Positions 8,409 through 16,564 of a stretch of 64,000 bases of DNA are shown piece after piece (position 1 is the first letter of the stretch; every line of letters begins with the position of its first letter). The DNA lies in assembly GCA_965212145.1 (NCBI GenBank), contig CBDBUY010000005.1:310001-374000 (forward strand). The letters run 5' to 3'. The translations under genes were made by a program, and so were the position numbers. The notes under the pieces were generated by a model. The model searched no databases and was not told the DNA's origin. It saw only the letters and a list, made by a program, of their open reading frames with translations. Source of the DNA: JAAEPI01 sp965212145 (GTDB lineage: Bacteria; Bacteroidota; Bacteroidia; Cytophagales; Cyclobacteriaceae).

Positions 8409-9935
8409 ATGGCTGAAAAATCTTCGACTCTGAAAGTTACCAGAAAACGACCCGGACTTTCTGAATTGTCTTCCCAAATGGGCAAACTTCCGCCACAGGC
8501 GGTGGAGATCGAAGAGGTGGTGCTCGGAGCGCTTATGTTGGAGAGAGATGCTCTTTCTAATGTCATTGATATTCTTCATCCTGAGAGTTTTTACAAGGAA
8601 GCGCATAAGTCTATTTTCGAGGCTATTCTGGATCTTTTTAACAACAGTGAGCCGGTTGATATCAAGACGGTCACTCATCAATTGCGAAAGAATGGCAAGT
8701 TAGAGCTAGTAGGGGGTGCGTACTTCATATCTCAACTAACTGCCAAGGTTAACTCAGCAGCCAATATCGAGACCCACGCAAGGATTATTGCTGAACAGTC
8801 CATCAAGCGCGAATTGATCAAAATTGCTTCTGAAATACAGCACGATGCTTACGAGGACACGATAGACGTTTTCAAACTTTTGGATCGTACAGAGCAGTCA
8901 ATGTTTGAAGTCTCTGAGTCTCATATTCGAAAGAATTACGACAAAATGAGTTCCCTTTTGCATCAGGCTATCGAGGAGATTCAGGTGAAAAAAGACAAGA
9001 AAGATGGCCTTACGGGAGTTCCTTCGGGCTTTTCTGCCTTGGATCGTGTTACTTCAGGATGGCAGCCATCCGACTTGGTGATTATAGCAGCCCGTCCTGG
9101 TATGGGTAAGACGGCCTTTGTGGTGTCGGCATTGCGAAATGCCGCCGTTGATTTTCAGATGCCGGTGGCCATTTTCTCTTTGGAAATGTCGTCCGTGCAA
9201 TTGGTGAACAGGATGATATCAGCTGAAGCCGAATTAGAGAGTGAGAAGATTAAGAGAGGAGACTTGGCTGACTATGAGTGGGAGCAATTGCTTCATAAAA
9301 CCAATCGACTTTCAGACGCTCCGATTTTCATCGATGACACTCCGGCGTTGAGTATTCTCGAACTTCGTGCGAAGTGTAGGAGACTAGTTTCTCAACATGA
9401 GGTGAAGCTTATCATCATTGATTACTTGCAGCTCATGACAGGCGATTCCTCTAAGAATGCGGGGGGTAACCGGGAGCAGGAGATTGCTTCAATTTCACGG
9501 GCGTTAAAGGGTATTGCGAAGGAGCTGAATGTTCCGGTGATCGCGCTCTCGCAATTAAGTCGTGCGGTGGAAACGAGGGGAGGTGACAAGAAACCTCAAC
9601 TTTCGGATTTGAGAGAATCTGGTTCAATCGAGCAGGATGCGGATATGGTGATGTTCTTGTATCGGCCTGAGTATTATGGGATTACACAGGATGAGTCGGG
9701 CATGCCTTTGAATGGTATGGGCGAAGTAATCATCGCAAAACACAGAAATGGTAAGACCGATACTGTGCCATTGAAATTCATTGGAAAGTTCACCAAGTTC
9801 ACGGATATGGATGTGTCTTCTACTGGCGGGTTTGGCACCTTCCCGAAATCCTCAGAAGATAATTCTGACTTCACGATCACTTTGCCAAGCAAGGGAAATA
9901 ATCCGACTGAGTCTGACGATGACCAGCCGTTCTAG
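8409..9935 (+). CDS. dnaB: Replicative DNA helicase
   Basis: 508 residues, hexameric helicase that unwinds DNA at the fork. The N-terminal DnaB domain begins at LPPQAVEIEEVVLGALMLE (about 27-45). The RecA-like domain has Walker A ARPGMGKTA (228-236), Walker B LIIIDYLQLM (334-343) and the H3/H4 region ALSQLSRAVETRGGDKKPQLSDLRESGSIEQDAD compressed across 375-410. The C-terminal 50 residues are an acidic, Ser-rich tail ending ESDDDQPF. No intein is present. It converges tail to tail with the RDD gene with a 2-bp gap. Confidence 0.97.
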   Translation: MAEKSSTLKVTRKRPGLSELSSQMGKLPPQAVEIEEVVLGALMLERDALSNVIDILHPESFYKEAHKSIFEAILDLFNNSEPVDIKTVTHQLRKNGKLELVGGAYFISQLTAKVNSAANIETHARIIAEQSIKRELIKIASEIQHDAYEDTIDVFKLLDRTEQSMFEVSESHIRKNYDKMSSLLHQAIEEIQVKKDKKDGLTGVPSGFSALDRVTSGWQPSDLVIIAARPGMGKTAFVVSALRNAAVDFQMPVAIFSLEMSSVQLVNRMISAEAELESEKIKRGDLADYEWEQLLHKTNRLSDAPIFIDDTPALSILELRAKCRRLVSQHEVKLIIIDYLQLMTGDSSKNAGGNREQEIASISRALKGIAKELNVPVIALSQLSRAVETRGGDKKPQLSDLRESGSIEQDADMVMFLYRPEYYGITQDESGMPLNGMGEVIIAKHRNGKTDTVPLKFIGKFTKFTDMDVSSTGGFGTFPKSSEDNSDFTITLPSKGNNPTESDDDQPF

Positions 9936-9937
9936 AA

Positions 9938-10630
9938 TTATTGCTGAGCCATGTGTTCGTAATCTTTGATTACAGTTTTTAAAAACTGCTGGTCGGAGAG
10001 CTCTGTCTGAATTTGTAACTTCTCTTTTAGCTTGATAGCCAGTTGCTGAATTCCGCCTTGATTCCCACTGTCCTCAGCCATTCTCAGAGCTTTTTTCATC
10101 AGCTCAATTTGCTCATCGGATAGTAGCTTGGCCATGGAAAAAGTCACGTCATGATCAGATGCGGTGGATAGGTTGAAAGCCTGTTTGCTTGTGATATCCC
10201 TTACCTTAATCACGGTCGTACCAGCGACCATATCGCCGAGTCTTTGGGTGTTTTTACTCACGGCCATGGAGATAAGTCCTGCCGCTCCATAAAAAGAATA
10301 GATATCGATCAGTCTGAACATCCAGCGCAGTAAGTAATTTCCAATATTCGGTTCTACTCCGGACACTTTAACGACCTTAATATTTCGAGATCGTTTACCC
10401 GGACTTTGACCGTTGCTAAATACTTCAAAGAATAAGGAATAAAAGAATACCGGAATGGCCAATATGAAAATGGTCGTAGAACCGGCTCCAACTGCACTAG
10501 CAAGAAAGGAGATGAGAATAATGTAGGCAAAGATGATCAGCGCATCCAGGATAAACGCCACCACGCGATCACCGACACTGGCCAACTCCAGGTCTAGTTC
10601 AATATTTTGATTGGTCAGAAATTTTGACAT
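9938..10630 (-). CDS. RDD family membrane protein
   Basis: 230 residues. The RDD hallmark Arg and Asp residues are in LASVGDRVVAFILDALIIF (first helix) and RRLGD-like TQRLGDMVAGTTVI after the third helix. Three to four transmembrane helices occupy about 25-130; a charged soluble C-terminus of about 80 residues follows. Function is unproven for most members; some are implicated in ion transport. It is divergent from the SpoIIM operon with 43 bp between starts, a conserved arrangement in Bacteroidota that suggests a shared job. Confidence 0.88.
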   Translation of the reverse strand: MSKFLTNQNIELDLELASVGDRVVAFILDALIIFAYIILISFLASAVGAGSTTIFILAIPVFFYSLFFEVFSNGQSPGKRSRNIKVVKVSGVEPNIGNYLLRWMFRLIDIYSFYGAAGLISMAVSKNTQRLGDMVAGTTVIKVRDITSKQAFNLSTASDHDVTFSMAKLLSDEQIELMKKALRMAEDSGNQGGIQQLAIKLKEKLQIQTELSDQQFLKTVIKDYEHMAQQ

Positions 10631-10673
10631 GTCATTTGTAGCTTACTACTTTGCCGTTCGCATCCGCAATAAA

Positions 10674-11630
10674 ATGAAGCAATCTGTTTTCGTCAAACTG
10701 AATCAGGAAAAGTGGAAAGAATATGAACAAAAACTTAAGCAGAATGTTGCTTCGGCGGATGAGCTTTCCAAAATGTACGTTCATCTGACGGAAGATCTGG
10801 CGTACTCGAAGGCTCGATATCCCAAAACCGAGCTGACTAGATTTCTGAATAATCTTTCCCTGACGGTACACAACAAGATATATCGAAACAAGCCGGAAGA
10901 GAAGAACAGAATCATACGATTTTACAAAGAGGAGGTGCCGATGGTTATGGCCACAAGTGGCAAGGCCATGTTTCATGCCTTCCTGATTCTCATGGCTGGA
11001 GTTTTTCTTGGTGCGGTTTCCTCGGCCAATGATCAAACCTTTACCAGATTAATCCTTTCCGATGGATACGTGGATATGACCATCAGGAATATTCAGGAAG
11101 GTCAGCCAATGGGCGTTTATTCCAGCATGGATCAGATCAGCATGTTCTTTTTCATCACGGTTAATAACATCCGGGTTTCGTTCATCGCGTTCATCTTCGG
11201 AATTCTTACATCGTTTGCCGTAGGAGCGGTGCTTTTCAGAAATGGCATCATGCTGGGAGCTTTTCATTATCTCTTTTACGAATACGGACTGTTTGACTCC
11301 ACGATTCTTACTATTTGGCTACACGGGACAATCGAAATCACGTCCATTGTCATTGCCGGCGGTGCTGGTCTGATCATGGGAAACGGACTACTGTTTCCCG
11401 GTACATACTCTCGAGGGGAGTCGTTTAGGAGAGCTGGGAAAAAGGGCCTGAAGATCATCATCGGGTTGGTGCCTTTTTTCATTATTGCTGGGTTCATTGA
11501 GTCATTCATCACTCGCTATGCCGATATGCCCTTGGTCTTGAAATTGTTAATTATTTTCGGTTCTCTGTTTTTACTAGCTTATTATTTTCTCTGGAAACCC
11601 TATAAAGTCACACGAAATGTCAACTCCTAG
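10674..11630 (+). CDS. SpoIIM/DUF95 family stage II sporulation protein M-like membrane protein
   Basis: 318 residues from the ATG at 10674 (MKQSVFVKLNQEKWKEYEQ, the usual family start); the frame extends upstream to 10611 but that would run into the RDD gene. A helical N-terminus of about 95 residues is followed by about five to six transmembrane helices with the family pattern HGTIEITSIVIAGGAGL. In spore formers SpoIIM is in the engulfment peptidoglycan-hydrolase complex; non-sporulating bacteria carry this homologue with the MoxR/DUF58 genes, where its role is unknown. First gene of a six-gene operon whose members overlap or abut. Confidence 0.88.
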   Translation: MKQSVFVKLNQEKWKEYEQKLKQNVASADELSKMYVHLTEDLAYSKARYPKTELTRFLNNLSLTVHNKIYRNKPEEKNRIIRFYKEEVPMVMATSGKAMFHAFLILMAGVFLGAVSSANDQTFTRLILSDGYVDMTIRNIQEGQPMGVYSSMDQISMFFFITVNNIRVSFIAFIFGILTSFAVGAVLFRNGIMLGAFHYLFYEYGLFDSTILTIWLHGTIEITSIVIAGGAGLIMGNGLLFPGTYSRGESFRRAGKKGLKIIIGLVPFFIIAGFIESFITRYADMPLVLKLLIIFGSLFLLAYYFLWKPYKVTRNVNS

Positions 11631-12501
11631 TATCACATTCTTCAAACTGCGGGATTTTGGAGAAAAAATGTCCACAACTGTGGACTTCATTAAGGAAAAT
11701 TTCAAGAAGCTATCATGGAGTTTGTTACTCATCGGTGGGCCGATTGCAGTGATTGTTGCCTTGGTATTCAGGGACATGTTCAGCAACATGTTCCAGTTCA
11801 TGGATGTCGCAGATGAGAGTGGCGTAGGAAGTTTTCTTTCCCGAATGGGGATCAACTACTTCCTAATGATGTCCCTTACGTGGATCACTACCATGATGAT
11901 CGTGAGCGTCACGTACAATTTCATGATCAAGTATAACAATGGTGATTTAGACGATTTTAGTGTGGGAGAGCTTTTTGGGTTGGCCTTGAAAAAGCTACCG
12001 GGTCTTTTGCTTTTGAGCTTTATCATCTTTGCTGCTACGATAGTTGGTCTTTTCATTTTCGTCCTGCCTGGCATTTATCTGGGAGTCGTATTCACGCTCG
12101 CTTATCCAGTTTATTTGTTTGAAAAGGATGCAACAGTCGGAGAGGCTTTGAGCAAACCTTTCACCCTTATTAAGGGTAAGTGGTGGAGTACTTTTGGTAC
12201 GGCTGTCATTGGCTACCTGATGGCATACGCAATACAAATCGTTTTCTCCTTGCCATTTTTGATCATATACTTTATTGAACTTTTCACCATCGTGGAGGAG
12301 GCTCAGAACGATCCGACTTCCTTCATGAACATGTTCTCTTCCGGATATATGACCATCTCAATGGCCTTTCAGTATATCGGGCAATATTGCTCTTTGTGCA
12401 TTCCATTTATCGCCATCGCATTCCAATACTCCAACCTGGTTGAAAGAACAGAGGGGCGTGGATTAATGGCCGAAATCGATGAATTTGATAAGGAGGACTA
12501 G
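11617..12501 (+). CDS. Polytopic membrane protein of the SpoIIM-MoxR operon
   Basis: 294 residues with about six hydrophobic helices, separated by short loops; the segment VGLFIFVLPGIYLGVVFTLA followed by YLFEKDATVGEALSKPFTLIKGKWW resembles the membrane domain of GDPD-type and DUF975-like proteins (weak). It overlaps the SpoIIM gene by 14 bp and the DUF4129 gene by 23 bp, so it is co-translated with both. Ends in an acidic tail (DEFDKED). Specific function unknown. Confidence 0.8.
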   Translation: MSTPSITFFKLRDFGEKMSTTVDFIKENFKKLSWSLLLIGGPIAVIVALVFRDMFSNMFQFMDVADESGVGSFLSRMGINYFLMMSLTWITTMMIVSVTYNFMIKYNNGDLDDFSVGELFGLALKKLPGLLLLSFIIFAATIVGLFIFVLPGIYLGVVFTLAYPVYLFEKDATVGEALSKPFTLIKGKWWSTFGTAVIGYLMAYAIQIVFSLPFLIIYFIELFTIVEEAQNDPTSFMNMFSSGYMTISMAFQYIGQYCSLCIPFIAIAFQYSNLVERTEGRGLMAEIDEFDKED

Positions 12502-13144
12502 TTTTCTTTTATTTCTGATCGGGGCAATTTGTCTGTCGGGATTTCAACAAACGGAGAGATCCTTTGATGAGCAAGAGATGGCTGAGTACGCTCAAAATCC
12601 TCAGTTTGCAAAATATCTCGAGCTCAATGTCCAACCTCCGTCTATCTGGGATCAGATATGGTGGTGGCTGCTGAGTCTCTGGGAGGAGTTCTGGAGTGAT
12701 CCACTGAGAGCGGACTTGACATGGTTCATAGTCGCGATTGCTCTTCTTGGGATTGGGGTTTTCTATCTTTTGAAACTAGGGTTCAACAAACCAATAACCG
12801 GTTCGGTATCCGTGGAATCGACTAGGATTCATTTGACTCCTGATAGCTCTATTGATTTCAAGGACGAAATGACCCGAGCACTGGAAGCACGAGATTTTAG
12901 ATTGGCTATTCGGTTTTTGTACCTACACTCTTTGACGCAGTTGTCTGACAAAGGTCTGGTTCGATTTCAGGACTGGAAAACGCCCTTGGACTATCAGTTT
13001 GAATTGTCAGAAGAAAACAGGAAGCCTTACGAGAGACTTGCTTCGCTTTTCGAATACTCTTGGTACGGCGATTTTGAGGTGAATAGAGCAGATTTTGACA
13101 AGGGAACGAATTACGCACAAATGCTGGAAGAAATAGACGCATGA
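12479..13144 (+). CDS. DUF4129 domain protein
   Basis: 221 residues. A signal peptide (about 1-22, LLFLIGAICLSGF), a periplasmic Trp-rich stretch (SIWDQIWWWLLSLWEEFW), one transmembrane helix (about 81-100) and a C-terminal cytosolic DUF4129 domain whose core is ALEARDFRLAIRFLYLHSL...WKTPLDYQFEL...FEYSWYGDFEV. DUF4129 occurs with MoxR and DUF58 genes or fused to transglutaminase domains. Start lies inside the previous gene, stop overlaps the next by 4 bp. Confidence 0.87.
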   Translation: MNLIRRTSFLLFLIGAICLSGFQQTERSFDEQEMAEYAQNPQFAKYLELNVQPPSIWDQIWWWLLSLWEEFWSDPLRADLTWFIVAIALLGIGVFYLLKLGFNKPITGSVSVESTRIHLTPDSSIDFKDEMTRALEARDFRLAIRFLYLHSLTQLSDKGLVRFQDWKTPLDYQFELSEENRKPYERLASLFEYSWYGDFEVNRADFDKGTNYAQMLEEIDA

Positions 13145-14280
13145 GGGGATTTAGACTCTATATGGCCTTCTTCGTGATTGTGCTGCTTGGCTATGTCGCG
13201 TACACCATGATCAAAGGGCCAAAGACGCACTGGATGATCACACTAGATCCAAAAGATAAAAATCCGTTCGGGGCGTTCGTGCTCAATGAGAGGCTTCCGG
13301 ACTTGTTTGATGCGGGGGTGGAGAGTTCATACCTAACCTTATCGCAAATAGATGAAGCGTCGAATATCCTGGCAATTTCAAATCAACTGGACTTAAAGGG
13401 TGCCGATTTAAAGAAACTATTTGAAGTTCTGGACGCAGGTGGTCAGATCATGTTGGTAGCCAATGAGTTTAGTTCGGAACTTCAAGACACGTTGGGAATT
13501 GAGTCTATTCGAATGTTCAGGTTCATGAGTGCTGCACTATTGGAAAGCCCTCATGACTCACTGACCATTGGAGACAAGGTCTATACATTTCCTTATGAGT
13601 TGATTGAGAATTCTCTAGAGGTCTCTGACAGTTTGGACTGGGAGGTAATCGCAGAGTCCGTCAATGGACCCACTGCGATTTCCAAGGAATTCGGAGAGGG
13701 CAGACTCACCCTGATCAATTCGGCACTGGTCTTCACGAATTTTGGCTTGCTGTATGACGAAAACCATGGGGCAGCTGAGGAATTACTCAACTTGCTTCCT
13801 AATGAACCACTTCACTACACGCAGTTCTATCAATTGGGAAAAAGAGAGGCATCAACCCCGCTCAGGTACTTCTTGCGACAACCTCCACTGAGATGGGCGC
13901 TGTACTTGTCATTGTTCACGATTGCTACGTTGTTAATTATTGACTCCTGGAGAAAACAGCGTCTGATTCCCATTGTGGCACCACCCAAGAACACTTCAAT
14001 TCTTTATGCAAAAACTTTAGGCGGCTTGTATTTCAGAGAGGGATACCATGCCCGGGCGGCACAAAAAATGATCAGCCATTTTCTGCATCAGATCAGGGAA
14101 AAGTATTTCCTGGAAGTAGATTTCACGGACAAATTCTACGAGAAGCTTGCCGGTAAAATGCGGAAGGATGGCGATGAGATTAAATCGACTTTTGAGCTTA
14201 TAAAAAAGGCAAGACTTACTCCGAATATTTCGGAAAATGATCTGCTAAAACTTTCTAAAAAAATAGACGAACTATCATGA
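13141..14280 (+). CDS. DUF4350 domain protein
   Basis: 379 residues. N-terminal helix (LYMAFFVIVLLGYVAYTMI), a periplasmic domain of about 220 residues with the DUF4350 pattern (PFGAFVLNERLPDLF; AISNQLDLKGADLKKLFEVLDAGGQIMLVANEF), a second helix near 257-275 and a C-terminal cytosolic part with GLYFREGYHARAAQKMISHFL. The central domain resembles a glutamine amidotransferase-like fold used as a binding platform rather than an enzyme (family knowledge). Overlaps its neighbours by 4 bp on both sides. Confidence 0.87.
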   Translation: MRGFRLYMAFFVIVLLGYVAYTMIKGPKTHWMITLDPKDKNPFGAFVLNERLPDLFDAGVESSYLTLSQIDEASNILAISNQLDLKGADLKKLFEVLDAGGQIMLVANEFSSELQDTLGIESIRMFRFMSAALLESPHDSLTIGDKVYTFPYELIENSLEVSDSLDWEVIAESVNGPTAISKEFGEGRLTLINSALVFTNFGLLYDENHGAAEELLNLLPNEPLHYTQFYQLGKREASTPLRYFLRQPPLRWALYLSLFTIATLLIIDSWRKQRLIPIVAPPKNTSILYAKTLGGLYFREGYHARAAQKMISHFLHQIREKYFLEVDFTDKFYEKLAGKMRKDGDEIKSTFELIKKARLTPNISENDLLKLSKKIDELS

Positions 14281-15248
14281 GTAATTTCCAAAACAGATTG
14301 GATATCAGCGCTTTGGCTGAAAAAATAGCCGAAATAAAAGCGGAAGCTGGCAAAGTCCTGATGGGGCAGGAGGAGATGCTAAACTTGATCTTGACAGCCA
14401 TGTTTTCAGGCGGACATGTGTTGATTGAAGGTGTCCCGGGGATAGCCAAAACTCTTACAGCGAAGTTGGTAGCCAGGTTAGTTGAAGCGGATTTTCGAAG
14501 GATTCAGTTCACGCCAGATCTCATGCCCTCGGATGTGCTTGGCACCTCGGTTTTCAATCAAAAGTTGACCGAATTTGAGTACAAGAAAGGGCCGATTTTT
14601 TCCAATCTTGTGCTGATCGATGAGATTAACCGAGCACCGGCGAAAACGCAAGCCTCGCTATTTGAAGTGATGGAGGAAAAACAAATAACCAATGACGGAG
14701 TGTCCCATCAGCTGGATGGACTTTTCATGGTTCTTGCTACGCAGAACCCAATTGAGCAGGAGGGAACCTATCGACTTCCTGAGGCACAACTGGATCGATT
14801 TATCTTCAAAATTGTGGTGGATTATCCTGAGGTAGCACAGGAGTCGGAAATTTTGAAAATGGTGAGTTCAAATTCCAATCATCAAAAGCTGGCCGGCATT
14901 ACCCCGATTATCTCCAAGGAAGAGGTGATGAAAATCAGAGAAAGTCTGGATAGCATTTTAATCAAGGAGGAGTTGATCAATTACATTGTAGAGCTGGTCA
15001 ACAAGACCCGAAATCATCCATCGCTATTTCTTGGAGCTTCGCCGAGGGCTTCCATTGATCTAATGAGAGCTTCGAAAGCCAAAGCGGCGATGAATGGCCG
15101 TGATTTCGTCACGCCGGAAGATATCAAGCGATTGTTCAGGCCGGTGATTGAGCATCGAGTGATTCTCTCACCAGAAGCTGAATTGCAGGGGGTCAATATT
15201 AGGGAGGTCACTGACGAATTGCTCACACAAGTTGACGTGCCGAAATAG
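14277..15248 (+). CDS. MoxR-type AAA+ ATPase
   Basis: 323 residues. Walker A EGVPGIAKT (51-59), Walker B NLVLIDEINRAPAK (110-123), sensor 1 ATQNPIEQEGTYRLPEAQLDRF and the MoxR lid with SPRASIDLMRASKA. MoxR ATPases act as chaperones that activate metal-MIDAS proteins or envelope complexes; the partner here is expected to be the DUF58 protein next door. Position within the operon and 4-bp/1-bp overlaps support a shared complex. Confidence 0.95.
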   Translation: MSNFQNRLDISALAEKIAEIKAEAGKVLMGQEEMLNLILTAMFSGGHVLIEGVPGIAKTLTAKLVARLVEADFRRIQFTPDLMPSDVLGTSVFNQKLTEFEYKKGPIFSNLVLIDEINRAPAKTQASLFEVMEEKQITNDGVSHQLDGLFMVLATQNPIEQEGTYRLPEAQLDRFIFKIVVDYPEVAQESEILKMVSSNSNHQKLAGITPIISKEEVMKIRESLDSILIKEELINYIVELVNKTRNHPSLFLGASPRASIDLMRASKAKAAMNGRDFVTPEDIKRLFRPVIEHRVILSPEAELQGVNIREVTDELLTQVDVPK

Positions 15249-16564
15249 TGAAGATATTCCCTTATCAGCGATTTTATTTTGTAGCGATCGGGTTGTCCGT
15301 ATTGCTCGTGATTTCTTTTTTCGTGCCGCTTTTGTTTTGGCCATTGAGGATTCTGACTGTGTTATTCCTTTTGGCCATAGTCGCTGACGTTTACTTTCTT
15401 TTTTATTCAGGCAGGATTGATTTACAGCGTTCGGTTCCTGAACGCTTTTCGAATGGCGATCAGAATGAAATTGAGATTCAAGTCGTAAGCAGGTACGCTA
15501 TCAAGGTCTCCTGTCAAGTACTGGATGAACTACCTGAACAGTTCCAATACAGGGATTTCACTTTTGATTTGACAGCTTCTCCAGAGAAAATCTTGATTAA
15601 AAGGTATCAATTAGAACCCAAGGAAAGAGGCGAGTATTGGTTTGGGAAAACCAATGTGTTGATAAGTTCGCCACTCAGGCTTGTTCAACGACGACAGGTT
15701 TTTGGGGAATCTGAGATGGTGAAAGTGTATCCATCTTTCTTGAATATTGAGAAATACGAGCTGGCAGCCATTTCTCAAAACCTGACCATGGGCGGGCAAA
15801 AACGAATGCGCAAAGTGGGGCAGAGTCAGGAGTTTGACCATATAAAGGAATACGTGCTTGGAGACGACCCTAGACATATTAACTGGTGTGCGACCGCCAG
15901 ATCCACGACGATGATGGTGAACCACTACATCGACGAACGTTCACAACCGGTTTATTGTGTGATCGACAAAGGGCGGGCAATGAAGATGCCTTTTGAAGGC
16001 ATGACGCTGCTTGATTACTCGATTAACGCATCATTGATTTTATCAAATGTAGCGCTTAAGAAAGGGGATAGGGCAGGGCTAATTACGTTCCAACATCGAC
16101 CGGAAACACTTGTCCCGGCTCAAAGAAAAAACCTACAGGTGAACCTGCTACTGGAAGCTTTGTACAACCAGAAAACTGAGTTTAACGAAACAGATTTCGG
16201 TTCCCTTTATTCTTTCTGTTCAGGCAAGTTGAATCAACGCAGCTTGCTGCTGATGTTTACGAATTTTGAATCCATTTATTCACTGGAGAGACAACTTCCA
16301 TTTTTGAAACTGATCAACAAGCAGCATTTACTCTTGGTGATTTTCTTTAAAAATTCTGAGTTGGAGGAAATGCTGGATGAGGACGCAAAAAACCTTCGAG
16401 ACGTGTATGACCAAACGATTGCAAAGCAACTGATGGATGAGAAACTTGCGATAAGGACGAAGCTTCATCAGAACGGTATCATGTCACTTTATACGCGTCC
16501 AGAACACCTAAAGGTAGACGTGATCAATAAGTATATCGAGATCAAAACCAAACGACTTCTCTAG
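15248..16564 (+). CDS. DUF58 (von Willebrand A-like) protein
   Basis: 438 residues starting with GTG, which overlaps the moxR-like stop codon by one base. Two N-terminal transmembrane helices (about 8-45) are followed by a beta-rich domain and the DUF58 signature GQSQEFDHIKEYVLGDDPRHINWCATAR with downstream VYCVIDKGRAMKMPFEGMTLLDYSINA, a degenerate vWA/MIDAS-like fold. It is the last gene of the operon and converges with the caspase gene, overlapping it by 4 bp. Confidence 0.92.
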   Translation: MKIFPYQRFYFVAIGLSVLLVISFFVPLLFWPLRILTVLFLLAIVADVYFLFYSGRIDLQRSVPERFSNGDQNEIEIQVVSRYAIKVSCQVLDELPEQFQYRDFTFDLTASPEKILIKRYQLEPKERGEYWFGKTNVLISSPLRLVQRRQVFGESEMVKVYPSFLNIEKYELAAISQNLTMGGQKRMRKVGQSQEFDHIKEYVLGDDPRHINWCATARSTTMMVNHYIDERSQPVYCVIDKGRAMKMPFEGMTLLDYSINASLILSNVALKKGDRAGLITFQHRPETLVPAQRKNLQVNLLLEALYNQKTEFNETDFGSLYSFCSGKLNQRSLLLMFTNFESIYSLERQLPFLKLINKQHLLLVIFFKNSELEEMLDEDAKNLRDVYDQTIAKQLMDEKLAIRTKLHQNGIMSLYTRPEHLKVDVINKYIEIKTKRLL

